From: JANNAV01 sp031384695
GTDB taxonomy: Bacteria > Pseudomonadota > Alphaproteobacteria > Rhodobacterales > Rhodobacteraceae
Direction: 5' to 3'
DNA: 16,485 nucleotides
Assembly (NCBI GenBank): GCA_031384695.1
Contig: JANNAV010000132.1
Coordinates: forward strand, 1 to 16,485
In this document: positions 1-6,634 of the stretch, piece by piece
How the letters are laid out: each line of letters opens with the position of its first letter
How positions within the stretch are numbered: position 1 is the stretch's first letter
Position numbers and translations under genes: made by a program
Notes under the pieces: model-generated
What the model was told of the DNA's origin: nothing
Databases searched by the model: none
What the model saw: only the letters and a program-made list of their open reading frames with translations

Positions 1-465
1 GCGGGCCTGCCCACGGACCGGTTTCTCTTCGCAGGCTTTCTGCCCACCGCCGCCGGTGCCCGCGCCCGGGTGTTCGCGGAACTGGCGCCGATTCAGGCGA
101 CGCTGATTTTTTACGAATCCCCCAACCGCGTTTACAAGTCGCTAACACAAATGGCACAAACTCTGGGAACCACCCGCCAAGCCGCCGTCTGCCGCGAACT
201 GACCAAACGATTCGAAGAGGTCACACGCGGCACCCTCGGTGACCTTGCCAGCGCCTTCGCGGCCCGCGACGTGAAGGGTGAGATTGTGATTGTCGTGGAT
301 CGCGCCCCCGTGGCGCAGGCAGACGCCGAAACTGTGGAACGTGAATTGGACAAAGCCTTGCAAACCCTCTCCCTGAAAGACGCCGCCGCCAGCGTGGCCG
401 TGGCCCTCGGCCTGCCGCGCCGCGATATCTATCAAATGGCCCTCAAACGGGGGGCAAACCCATGA
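1..465 (+). CDS. rsmI: 16S rRNA (cytidine-1402-2'-O)-methyltransferase RsmI, 3' part only
   Basis: The reading frame is open from base 1, so the gene begins outside the window; about 154 C-terminal residues are present. RsmI uses SAM to methylate the 2'-O of C1402 in the 16S rRNA decoding centre. The fragment shows family blocks in order: GLPTDRFLFAGFLP at the very start, LIFYESPNRV about 35 residues in, then RELTKRFEEVTRGTL and VKGEIVIVV. These belong to the tetrapyrrole-methylase-fold C-terminal half. The annotated-looking GTG at 70 lies inside this conserved domain and is not the start. The stop overlaps the yraN start (ATGA, 462-465), a translational-coupling arrangement seen in many proteobacteria. 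Nothing suggests damage. Identification is very secure; only the missing N-terminus is unknown. Confidence 0.95.
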   Translation, partial: AGLPTDRFLFAGFLPTAAGARARVFAELAPIQATLIFYESPNRVYKSLTQMAQTLGTTRQAAVCRELTKRFEEVTRGTLGDLASAFAARDVKGEIVIVVDRAPVAQADAETVERELDKALQTLSLKDAAASVAVALGLPRRDIYQMALKRGANP

Positions 466-815
466 GCGGCGTCGTCTCCTATCACGCGGGCCGGGTTGCC
501 GAAGATCAGGTCGCCCTGTTATACAACCGCTCTGGCTGCCAGATTGCCGCGCGGCGCTGGCGTGGCACCTCGGGCGAGATTGATCTGATCGCCCGCGACG
601 GTGCCGAAGTGATTTTCATCGAGGTTAAGAAAAGCGCCACCCACGCGCTTGCTGCCGAGCATTTGTCTGCGCGCCAGATGGCCCGCATCTACAATACCGC
701 CGCCGAATTTCTCTCCGGCGAGCCGGCGGGCCAGAACACCGCCACCCGCTTTGATGTCGCGCTGGTCGATGCTTCCGGCTGCATCGAACTGCTTGAAAAC
801 GCCTTCGCGGCCTGA
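462..815 (+). CDS. yraN: YraN/UPF0102 family nuclease-fold protein
   Basis: This 117-residue protein matches the YraN (UPF0102) family in length and motif order. An N-terminal helix, GRVAEDQVALLYNRSG, is followed by GEIDLIARD (residues 38-46) and IFIEVKKS (51-58). The acidic residues E39, D41 and E54 and the lysine K56 fit the E...D...EXK pattern of restriction-endonuclease-like folds. That nuclease assignment is structural inference from the family; the physiological role is not firmly established. The start is fixed by the ATGA overlap with rsmI, so the two are almost certainly co-transcribed, and gshB follows after 71 nt. The rsmI-yraN-gshB order is common in alphaproteobacteria. No signal peptide or membrane segment is seen, so a cytosolic protein is expected. 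Confidence 0.92.
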   Translation: MSGVVSYHAGRVAEDQVALLYNRSGCQIAARRWRGTSGEIDLIARDGAEVIFIEVKKSATHALAAEHLSARQMARIYNTAAEFLSGEPAGQNTATRFDVALVDASGCIELLENAFAA

Positions 816-886
816 CCCCGTCGCAAGGTCAATTGCATCTGTCTTGCGCCTGCGTCATCTAGGGTCTTCCCAACCCGGAGGTGATC

Positions 887-1828
887 ATGGCCCTGAAAGT
901 TGCTTTGCAGATGGATCCGATTGGCTCCGTCAATATCAACGGTGACAGCAGCTTTCGCATCGCCCTCGAGGCACAGGCGCGCGGGCACTCGCTGTTCTAC
1001 TACCCGCCCGACAAGCTGGCCTTCGTCGAAGGCCGGGTGATGGCGCGCGGCTTTCCCATCGAGTTGCGGCGCGAGTTGGGCAATCACGTCAGCTTTGGTG
1101 CCGAAACCGATGTTGATCTCAGTGATTTCGATGTGGTCTGGCTGCGGCAGGATCCGCCCTTTGATATGGGTTACATAACCACCACCCATCTGCTGGAGAT
1201 GATCCACCCCAAAACCCTTGTCGTCAACGATCCCTTCTGGGTCAGGAATTTCCCGGAAAAGCTGCTGGTGCTGCGCTTTCCCGATCTGACCCCGCCCACC
1301 GCCATCGCCCGCGATCTTGCCACCATCCGCGCCTTCAAGGCCCGCCACGGCGACATCATCCTGAAACCGCTGTACGGCAACGGCGGCGCCGGCGTGTTCC
1401 GGCTTGATCCGAACGATCGCAATCTTGCGTCCCTGCACGAGATGTTCACCGGCATCAACCGCGAGCCTTTGATCGTGCAAAAGTTCCTCGCCGATGTTTC
1501 CAAAGGCGACAAGCGGGTTATTCTGGTGGACGGCGAACCCGTGGGTGCCATTAACCGCGTGCCGCAAGAGGGCGAAACCCGCTCCAACATGCACGCCGGT
1601 GGCCGGCCCGAGAAAATCGGCCTCACCCCGCGCGATCTGCAGATTTGCGCCGCCATCGGCCCCACGCTGAAACAGCACGGTCAGATATTCGTCGGCATCG
1701 ACGTGATCGGCGATTACCTTACCGAAATCAACGTCACCTCGCCCACTGGCATTCAGGAGTTGGAGCGATTCGATGGCACCAACACCGCCGCCCGCATCTG
1801 GGAAGTGATCGAGGCGAAACGTCGCTGA
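887..1828 (+). CDS. gshB: glutathione synthase (ATP-grasp)
   Basis: GshB joins gamma-glutamylcysteine and glycine with ATP, the second step of glutathione synthesis, in the cytosol. The 313-residue product has the usual family length. It shows LRQDPPFDMGYITTTHLLE (about residues 87-105), the glycine-rich ATP-grasp loop LKPLYGNGGAGVF, RSNMHAGG, and the C-terminal metal and substrate segment EINVTSPTGIQE. I chose the ATG at 887 because GGAGG at 877-881 sits 5 nt upstream and the protein then begins MALKVALQMDP, the typical family N-terminus. The GTG at 881 in the same frame would overlap that ribosome binding site. It follows yraN by 71 nt and converges with comM, whose stop is 12 nt away. Glutathione made here is the cosubstrate of transferases such as the one encoded at 3399-4271. 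Confidence 0.96.
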   Translation: MALKVALQMDPIGSVNINGDSSFRIALEAQARGHSLFYYPPDKLAFVEGRVMARGFPIELRRELGNHVSFGAETDVDLSDFDVVWLRQDPPFDMGYITTTHLLEMIHPKTLVVNDPFWVRNFPEKLLVLRFPDLTPPTAIARDLATIRAFKARHGDIILKPLYGNGGAGVFRLDPNDRNLASLHEMFTGINREPLIVQKFLADVSKGDKRVILVDGEPVGAINRVPQEGETRSNMHAGGRPEKIGLTPRDLQICAAIGPTLKQHGQIFVGIDVIGDYLTEINVTSPTGIQELERFDGTNTAARIWEVIEAKRR

Positions 1829-1840
1829 CCTTCGGCGCTG

Positions 1841-3355
1841 TTAACCTTTCGAACCAATGCCGATCCGGTAGCTGACTGCCTCGGCCACATGCGGCAGCCC
1901 CACCGCCTCTGCCCCCTCCAGATCGGCGATAGTGCGCGCCACCCGCAGCACCCGGTGGTATCCGCGCGCCGAAAGCCCGAACCGCTCGGCCACCCGCGCC
2001 AGCAACGCGCGGCTCTCGGCATCGGGGGCCGCCACCTCTTCCAGCATCGCCCCCTCCATATCCGCATTCACCCGCACATTGGGAAACTGGCTGAACCGCG
2101 CCGCCTGAAGCCCCCGCGCGGCCCCCACCCGTGCCGCGACCACCGCCGAAGTATCGCCCGTCGCGGGCAGATCAAGGTCGGTATAGGCCACCGGCGGCAC
2201 ATCAACGCGCAGATCAAAGCGGTCCATCAGCGGGCCGGATATCCGCCCCAGATAATCCTCGCCGCACACCGGCACCCGCGCACAAGCCCGCGCCGGATCG
2301 GCCAGATAGCCGCATTTGCAAGGGTTTGCCGCCGCCACCAGCAGAAATTTGCACGGATAGCGCACATGCGCATTGGCCCGCGCAATCACCACATCGCCGG
2401 TTTCAATCGGCTGGCGCAGCGTCTCCAGCACCGCGCGCGCAAACTCCGGAAACTCGTCCATGAACAAGACGCCATTATGCGCCAGCGAAATCTCTCCCGG
2501 TTTCGCGGCCTTGCCCCCGCCCACAATCGCCGCCATCGATGCCGTGTGATGCGGCTCGCGGAAAGGCCGCGCCCGGCTGATGCCACCCTCGCTCAAAAGC
2601 CCCGCCAGCGAATGGATCATCGAGGTTTCCAGCGCCTCCGCCGCCGAAAGCGGCGGCAAAATCCCCGGCAGCCTTGCCGCCAGCATGGATTTTCCCGACC
2701 CCGGCGATCCCACCATCAGCATGTGATGCCGCCCCGCCGCCGCAATCTCCAGCGCCCGTTTTGCCCGCTCCTGCCCCTTCACATCGCGCATGTCGCGGCC
2801 AAAAGGCGCCGCCTGCACCTCGCCCGCCTCGGCCGGGGCAATCGGCGACTGGCCGGTGTAATGCCGCACCACCTCGTCCAGCGAATTTGCCGCCAACACC
2901 TGCGTCGCCCCCACCCAGGCCGCCTCGGCGCCGCAAGCCTTGGGGCAAAGCAGCACCCGGTCGTCCTCCGCTGCCGCCATCGCCGCAGGCAACGCCCCGA
3001 TCACCGCAATCAACCGCCCGTCAAGCGACAATTCCCCCAAGGCAACCGTCGCCTCCACCTCGTCTTTCGGAATGATCTCCAGCGCCGCCAGCAGCGCCAG
3101 CGCAATCGGCAGATCGAAATGCGAGCCTTCCTTGGGCAGATCGGCGGGCGAAAGATTAACCGTGATCCGCTTTGACGGCAGTGCGATTGACATCGAGGCC
3201 AGCGCCGCCCGCACCCGCTCTTTCGCCTCCGACACCGCCTTGTCCGGCAGCCCCACCAGATTGAACGACGGCAAACCCGCCGTCACCGCGCATTGCACCT
3301 CCACAATCCGCGCCTCAACCCCTTCAAACGCCACCGTATAGGCCCGCGCCACCAT
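1841..3355 (-). CDS. comM: YifB/ComM family Mg-chelatase-like AAA+ ATPase
   Basis: The 504-residue protein has the full YifB/ComM layout. An N-terminal ChlI-like domain (about 1-170, with GLPSFNLVGLPDKAVSEAKERV) precedes a Mg-chelatase-type AAA+ core (about 185-395) and a C-terminal Mg_chelatase_C domain. Walker A is GSPGSGKS (216-223) and Walker B is GVLFMDEF (295-302). A cysteine cluster characteristic of this family lies at C335, C346, C348, C358 and C364. In Vibrio and Haemophilus, ComM is a hexameric helicase that drives branch migration of transformed single strands. Outside naturally transformable species its role is less clear, so that function is inferred here. Its GTG-free ATG start has a GGGG ribosome site 6 nt upstream, and part of that site lies in a hairpin arm. 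It sits 43 nt downstream of the GST gene on the same strand. Confidence 0.94.
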   Translation of the reverse strand: MVARAYTVAFEGVEARIVEVQCAVTAGLPSFNLVGLPDKAVSEAKERVRAALASMSIALPSKRITVNLSPADLPKEGSHFDLPIALALLAALEIIPKDEVEATVALGELSLDGRLIAVIGALPAAMAAAEDDRVLLCPKACGAEAAWVGATQVLAANSLDEVVRHYTGQSPIAPAEAGEVQAAPFGRDMRDVKGQERAKRALEIAAAGRHHMLMVGSPGSGKSMLAARLPGILPPLSAAEALETSMIHSLAGLLSEGGISRARPFREPHHTASMAAIVGGGKAAKPGEISLAHNGVLFMDEFPEFARAVLETLRQPIETGDVVIARANAHVRYPCKFLLVAAANPCKCGYLADPARACARVPVCGEDYLGRISGPLMDRFDLRVDVPPVAYTDLDLPATGDTSAVVAARVGAARGLQAARFSQFPNVRVNADMEGAMLEEVAAPDAESRALLARVAERFGLSARGYHRVLRVARTIADLEGAEAVGLPHVAEAVSYRIGIGSKG

Positions 3356-3362
3356 ATCGCAC

Positions 3363-3384
3363 CCCGTTCATCTTGATTAACGGG
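3363..3384 (-). promoter_or_regulatory. Inverted repeat in the comM 5' leader touching its ribosome binding site
   Basis: A perfect 6-bp inverted repeat (CCCGTT and AACGGG separated by 10 nt) lies between the GST stop and the comM start. Read on the minus strand, the 3' arm overlaps the GGGG that is the only ribosome binding site candidate for comM. A folded leader could therefore damp translation. This is read from sequence only; the stem is modest and could be coincidental. Confidence 0.3.
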
Positions 3385-3398
3385 TAGTGCCGAATGGT

Positions 3399-4271
3399 TT
3401 ACGAACCGTAAAGCTGCATGAATTTTGGCCATGCTTCAGGATCGGCCACCGTCTTGTCACGGCAAAACGCGTTGCAAAAGCCGATCCGCCGCCCCGCAAT
3501 CTCCAACACATGCGTCACCGGATCGCCGGAATAGGGGCAGACGGCGTTTTCGGCCGTTACCCCTGCCACCGGCCGCGCCGCCATCGGCACCGGCCCCGGC
3601 CAGGGTCTGCCCGGATAATCGCGGCGGTAAAACTCCTGATCCGCCCCGTCCACCAGCCCCATCGCCCGCCAGCGCCGAAACGACGGATGCGCCAGATGCG
3701 CCGCCACATAAGCCGCCGCCGCCGCCCCCACCGGCAGATTATAGCCCGCGATCCGCCCCGCCACCGGCGCAAAAAACGCGTCCGCCGCCGAATAGGCACC
3801 GCAAAGCCAGGGCCCCTCACCCCCCGTTTCGGCTCGGGCCCAGGCCCAGATCACCTCCAGCCGCGCCAGATCGGCCAGAACCGCCTCGCCCGGCGCGCAA
3901 CCGGTGTAACTCACGCGCAGGTTCATCGGGCAATGGCTGCGCAACGCGCCAAACCCCGCGTGCATCTCCGCTGCCAGCACCCGCGCCACCGCCCGCGCGC
4001 GTGCATCCGCAGGCCATATCCCCGCCTCGGGCTGCCGCGAGGCCAATTCCTCAGCAATCGCAAGGCTTTCCGGCACCACCAGCCCGTCCGGCATCCGCAC
4101 CGTCGGCGCGGTTCTGGCCGGATGAAACCCCTGCAACACCACCGCCAACTCATCGGAATAAAGCCGCGCCGTGTGCAATTTCACCGGCACCCCGAAGGCA
4201 TCGAACAACAGCCAACCCCGCAAAGACCAGCTTGAATACGCCCGGTCGCCGATCACCAATTCATAGCCCAT
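3399..4271 (-). CDS. Glutathione S-transferase family protein with C-terminal YHS-like metal-binding domain
   Basis: The N-terminal part (residues 1-80) reads as a thioredoxin-fold GST domain, with IGDRAYSSWSLRGW carrying the candidate catalytic serine and the cis-proline block TAPTVRMPDG. An all-helical GST-C region follows to about residue 200. The last 45 residues form a separate module: CPYSGDPV, then GFCNAFC and the tail VADPEAWPKF. This gives C245, C266 and C270 in a C-x20-C-x3-C pattern resembling YHS/TRASH heavy-metal-binding domains. The protein likely conjugates or handles glutathione in the cytosol; the substrate and the bound metal, if any, are unknown. I chose the second ATG (4271), which yields MGYELVIGDRAYSS; the ATG at 4283 adds four residues and overlaps a possible -10 element. 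It lies 76 nt downstream of the cobC-like gene and 43 nt upstream of comM. Confidence 0.88.
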   Translation of the reverse strand: MGYELVIGDRAYSSWSLRGWLLFDAFGVPVKLHTARLYSDELAVVLQGFHPARTAPTVRMPDGLVVPESLAIAEELASRQPEAGIWPADARARAVARVLAAEMHAGFGALRSHCPMNLRVSYTGCAPGEAVLADLARLEVIWAWARAETGGEGPWLCGAYSAADAFFAPVAGRIAGYNLPVGAAAAAYVAAHLAHPSFRRWRAMGLVDGADQEFYRRDYPGRPWPGPVPMAARPVAGVTAENAVCPYSGDPVTHVLEIAGRRIGFCNAFCRDKTVADPEAWPKFMQLYGS

Positions 4272-4282
4272 AACCGCCCCCA

Positions 4283-4311
4283 TATATCTTCGCTAACTCT
4301 ATCCGGGTCAA
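4283..4311 (-). promoter_or_regulatory. Possible sigma-70-type promoter for the GST gene
   Basis: On the minus strand TTGACC (4306-4311) is followed after 17 nt by GATATA (4283-4288), a good -35 with a fair -10. A start a few bases downstream would leave only a very short leader before the ATG at 4271. That supports the shorter GST start but is unusual for a leader. No experimental support. Confidence 0.28.
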
Positions 4312-4347
4312 ACCATCATGAAAAACCATAGTTTGTGGCGCGGCGCA

Positions 4348-4923
4348 TCACGCAATGTGATTGATCACCCCGGCCCGCCACGCCCCATCCGCCGCCTCCA
4401 GCCGCGTCACCGAAAGGTTGTCGATCTTGTGGGCCAAAGCCTGATAGGCGCTGATCCCCAGCGCCCGCTGCACCTGCGTCAGAATCACCCCCACATGCGC
4501 TACCAGCACGATCTCGCGCCCCGGATGCGCCGCCCGCAACCTGTCCACCGCCGCCGTCACCCGGCCCGCCACCGCGTTCCAGCTTTCGCCACCCGGCGGC
4601 GCCACATCGCCCGGCTTTTCCCAATACTCCCGGCTCAGCTTCGGGTGCGATTTTGCCACCTCGGTGAAATGCTTGCCGTCCCAGTCGCCGAAATTGAACT
4701 CGCGCAACCCCGCGTCATGCGCCAGCCGCTCGCGCCCCGAACCCAGCACATCCGCCGTGGCCACCGCCCGGATCAGATCGGATGACACCAGAATGGCCCC
4801 CTTCGGCAGATACCGGTCCAGCCGCGCCACCGCCCGCGCATCGCTCAGATCCGCCGGTACATCGCGCCATCCGACAAAGGTTTTCGCATGCGTCGGCCCA
4901 TGGCGCACCCACCACAGGCTCAT
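4348..4923 (-). CDS. Histidine phosphatase family protein, CobC-like (alpha-ribazole phosphatase?)
   Basis: The 191-residue product is a branch-1 histidine phosphatase. Its N-terminus MSLWWVRHGPTH carries the R7-H8-G9 signature with H8 as phospho-acceptor. R52 lies in SSDLIRA, E75 in LREFNFGDWDG (the block seen in CobC/phosphoglycerate-mutase-like enzymes), and H143 in VLVAHVGVI. Its start overlaps the cobU stop (ATGA), and GGAGGG lies 6 nt upstream; an in-frame ATG at 4941 is rejected because it would precede this ribosome site. Coupling to cobU suggests alpha-ribazole-5'-phosphate phosphatase in the nucleotide-loop assembly of cobalamin. Family members are functionally diverse, so the substrate is inferred from context only. 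Cytosolic, no signal peptide. Confidence 0.85.
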   Translation of the reverse strand: MSLWWVRHGPTHAKTFVGWRDVPADLSDARAVARLDRYLPKGAILVSSDLIRAVATADVLGSGRERLAHDAGLREFNFGDWDGKHFTEVAKSHPKLSREYWEKPGDVAPPGGESWNAVAGRVTAAVDRLRAAHPGREIVLVAHVGVILTQVQRALGISAYQALAHKIDNLSVTRLEAADGAWRAGVINHIA

Positions 4924-5474
4924 GTAAATCCCTCCGGCCACACACCTTTCAACACCAACGGTAGCCCCGCCATCACTGCCACCACCAGCCCCGCCTCGGC
5001 CGCCAACCGCTGATTAAGCCGCCCCTGATGATCGCGAAACGCCCGCGCCAGCGCGTTATCCGGCACGATGGACCAGCCGACCTCGTTGGAAACCACCACC
5101 ACGGGCGCGCCACAAACCGCCAGCGCCGCCAGCAACCGCGCAACCTCCGCCTCGATATCCGCCTCTGCCAACAGATGATTGCTCAGCCACAACGTCGCAC
5201 AGTCCAGCAGCACCACCCCCGCCACCGCCCGAAGTGCGCCCGCCACATCCAAAGGCGCCTCAACCGTGGCCCAGCCATCACCCCGATCCAAAAGATGCGC
5301 GTCGATCCGCGCCCGCATCTCCGCGTCAAACGCCTGCGCTGTGGCGATATAGGTCCGCGGCAGGCCGCTGCCGCACACCAGCCGCTCCGCCAGCCGCGAT
5401 TTCCCCGATCTTGCCCCCCCGATGATCAGGCTCAGCTTTGGCAAGGAAATTATGGGTTGAGGTGATCCGATCAC
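4920..5474 (-). CDS. cobU: Bifunctional adenosylcobinamide kinase / adenosylcobinamide-phosphate guanylyltransferase
   Basis: CobU (CobP in Pseudomonas denitrificans nomenclature) phosphorylates adenosylcobinamide and transfers GMP to it, giving AdoCbi-GDP for cobalamin assembly and for corrinoid salvage. The 184-residue protein has the family length, a P-loop GGARSGKS (19-26) and the signature SNEVGWSIVP followed by RAFRDHQG, which belongs to the active site. The start is a GTG at 5474 with only a weak purine-rich stretch upstream; a TTG ten codons in (before PKLSLIIGG) is an alternative. Its stop overlaps the start of the phosphatase gene. It is divergent from rpoH2, and its first codons overlap the -35 region of the proposed rpoH2 promoter, so transcription of the two may interfere. 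No other cobalamin gene is visible in the window. Confidence 0.93.
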   Translation of the reverse strand: MIGSPQPIISLPKLSLIIGGARSGKSRLAERLVCGSGLPRTYIATAQAFDAEMRARIDAHLLDRGDGWATVEAPLDVAGALRAVAGVVLLDCATLWLSNHLLAEADIEAEVARLLAALAVCGAPVVVVSNEVGWSIVPDNALARAFRDHQGRLNQRLAAEAGLVVAVMAGLPLVLKGVWPEGFT

Positions 5475-5492
5475 AAAAGTCTTTCGTAACTA
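5463..5492 (+). promoter_or_regulatory. RpoE (sigma-E/ChrR)-type promoter upstream of rpoH2
   Basis: TGATCC at 5463-5468 is followed by exactly 18 nt and then TAACTA at 5487-5492. The published Rhodobacter sphaeroides RpoE consensus is TGATCC, an 18-nt spacer and a TAAGA-like -10, and rpoHII is a known RpoE target there. The expected start lies near 5499, giving a leader of about 37 nt ahead of the rpoH2 ATG. The -35 is complete and the -10 matches in its TAA core. The element overlaps the first codons of divergent cobU. The call is sequence plus family knowledge, not measured. Confidence 0.65.
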
Positions 5493-5535
5493 TGAATATC
5501 CCGGCCATGCACCGGGACATACGTGGGGGTACATC

Positions 5536-6414
5536 ATGTCAATAGAGGTCTATACCGATCAAACCCTGTCGCGCCAAGCACGCAAGGCCGAATTGCTGGA
5601 TGCCGAAACCGAATTGCGTCTTGCCTACGCCTGGCGCGATCACCGCGACGAGGCAGCACTGCACCGCCTGATCACCGCCTACATGCGGCTTGCCATTTCG
5701 ATGGCAGCGAAATTCCGCCGCTACGGCGCGCCGATGAACGATCTTATTCAAGAGGCTTCGGTAGGCCTGATGAAAGCCGCCGAAAAGTTCGATCCCGATC
5801 GCGGCGTGCGGTTTTCCACCTATGCCGTCTGGTGGATTAAGGCATCGATTCAGGATTACGTGATGCGCAACTGGTCGATGGTGCGCACGGGGTCTACCTC
5901 GGGGCAGAAATCGCTGTTCTTCAACCTGCGCCGGGTGCAGGCGAAACTGGAGCGCGAGGCGGCGTCGGTCGGTGAAAACCTCGATCAGCATCAGCTGCGC
6001 GAGCGTGTGGCCCAGGAGATCGGCGTGACCATGGCCGAAGTGGCGATGATGGAAGGCCGCCTTGCCGGCTCCGACGCCTCGCTGAACGCCACCCAAGCCT
6101 CGGATGAGGATGGCCGCGAATGGATCGACGCGCTGGAAGACGATGCCCCCCAGGCCGCCGAGCGGATCGAAGCCTCGCATGACCGCGAGAAGCTGCGCGG
6201 CTGGCTGGTGAAGGCGATGCAGGGCCTGAACCAACGCGAGCGCTACATCGTGATCGAGCGCCGCTTGCGCGAAGACCCCCGCACGCTGGAATCCCTCGGT
6301 CAGGAAATGGGCCTCTCGAAAGAGCGTATCCGTCAGCTTGAGGCCGCCGCATACACCAAACTGCGCCGCAGCCTGCAAACGGAAACCTCCGAGATCGCGC
6401 ATTTTCTGGGCTAG
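5536..6414 (+). CDS. rpoH2: RNA polymerase sigma factor RpoH, RpoHII type
   Basis: This 292-residue alternative sigma-32-family factor directs RNA polymerase to heat and oxidative stress promoters. It shows region 2 (AYMRLAISMAAKFRRYG, then DRGVRFSTYAVWWIKASIQD, about 49-107), the RpoH box QKSLFFNLRR (124-133) and a region 4 helix-turn-helix (LESLGQEMGLSKERIRQLE, 251-269). The N-terminus MSIEVYTDQTLSRQARKAEL differs from classical RpoH and resembles the RpoHII paralogue of Rhodobacter. In R. sphaeroides that factor works in the singlet-oxygen response under RpoE. The ATG at 5536 has GGGGG 7 nt upstream (5524-5528). Upstream lies a close RpoE promoter match, and the stop codon forms the loop of a terminator hairpin, so this is likely a single-gene transcript. 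The paralogue assignment is less sure than the family. Confidence 0.95.
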   Translation: MSIEVYTDQTLSRQARKAELLDAETELRLAYAWRDHRDEAALHRLITAYMRLAISMAAKFRRYGAPMNDLIQEASVGLMKAAEKFDPDRGVRFSTYAVWWIKASIQDYVMRNWSMVRTGSTSGQKSLFFNLRRVQAKLEREAASVGENLDQHQLRERVAQEIGVTMAEVAMMEGRLAGSDASLNATQASDEDGREWIDALEDDAPQAAERIEASHDREKLRGWLVKAMQGLNQRERYIVIERRLREDPRTLESLGQEMGLSKERIRQLEAAAYTKLRRSLQTETSEIAHFLG

Positions 6415-6428
6415 GCCCAGCGGTTTTT
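6406..6428 (+). terminator. Rho-independent terminator of rpoH2, stop codon in the loop
   Basis: CTGGGC (6406-6411) and GCCCAG (6415-6420) form a perfect 6-bp stem around the 3-nt loop TAG, which is the rpoH2 stop codon. A CGG and then five T residues follow (6424-6428). The short GC stem plus T-run is a compact intrinsic terminator that begins inside the last codons. Confidence 0.7.
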
Positions 6429-6463
6429 GCAGCCGATTCGCCGCTTTGGTTAACGCCCGCCGG

Positions 6464-6492
6464 TGCACACCCGCGTATGCATGGGTTGTGCA
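6464..6492. promoter_or_regulatory. Inverted repeat in the rpoH2-coaBC intergenic region
   Basis: TGCACACCC (6464-6472) pairs with GGGTTGTGCA (6483-6492) apart from one bulged T. The 10-nt centre itself contains the palindrome ATGCAT, and another GTGCATGC follows at 6499-6506. The rest of the 220 nt between rpoH2 and coaBC contains no gene I can support. It becomes AT-rich at 6517-6545, where a coaBC promoter is plausible, but I cannot place one. The repeat could be an operator or an RNA hairpin. Confidence 0.35.
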
Positions 6493-6634
6493 AGCCGGGT
6501 GCATGCGATCGAGGGTCTAATTTCTCAACAAATCCCGATAGTTAATCGCCCGGACGCCACCCCCCGTGCCCGCCCCATTGAGTTCACCCCCCCCGCCGCC
6601 TAAACCTGCACTGACGCCCCGCGAAGGAGCCCGC

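Noticed and set aside
833..861. TTGCAT-N17-CATCTA as a gshB promoter
   Set aside because: Matches are few in both hexamers; gshB may simply be read from the rsmI-yraN transcript.
689..1678. 329-codon open frame on the minus strand opposite gshB
   Set aside because: It lies opposite yraN/gshB, whose family motifs are complete, and its translation has no recognisable motif. High GC produces long open antisense frames. The same applies to frames opposite comM (1889-3175), rpoH2 (5539-6504) and coaBC (6859-7815).
6566..6634. Proline-rich N-terminal extension of CoaBC
   Set aside because: The strong AAGGAG ribosome site belongs to the ATG at 6635 and the extension has no counterpart in the family.
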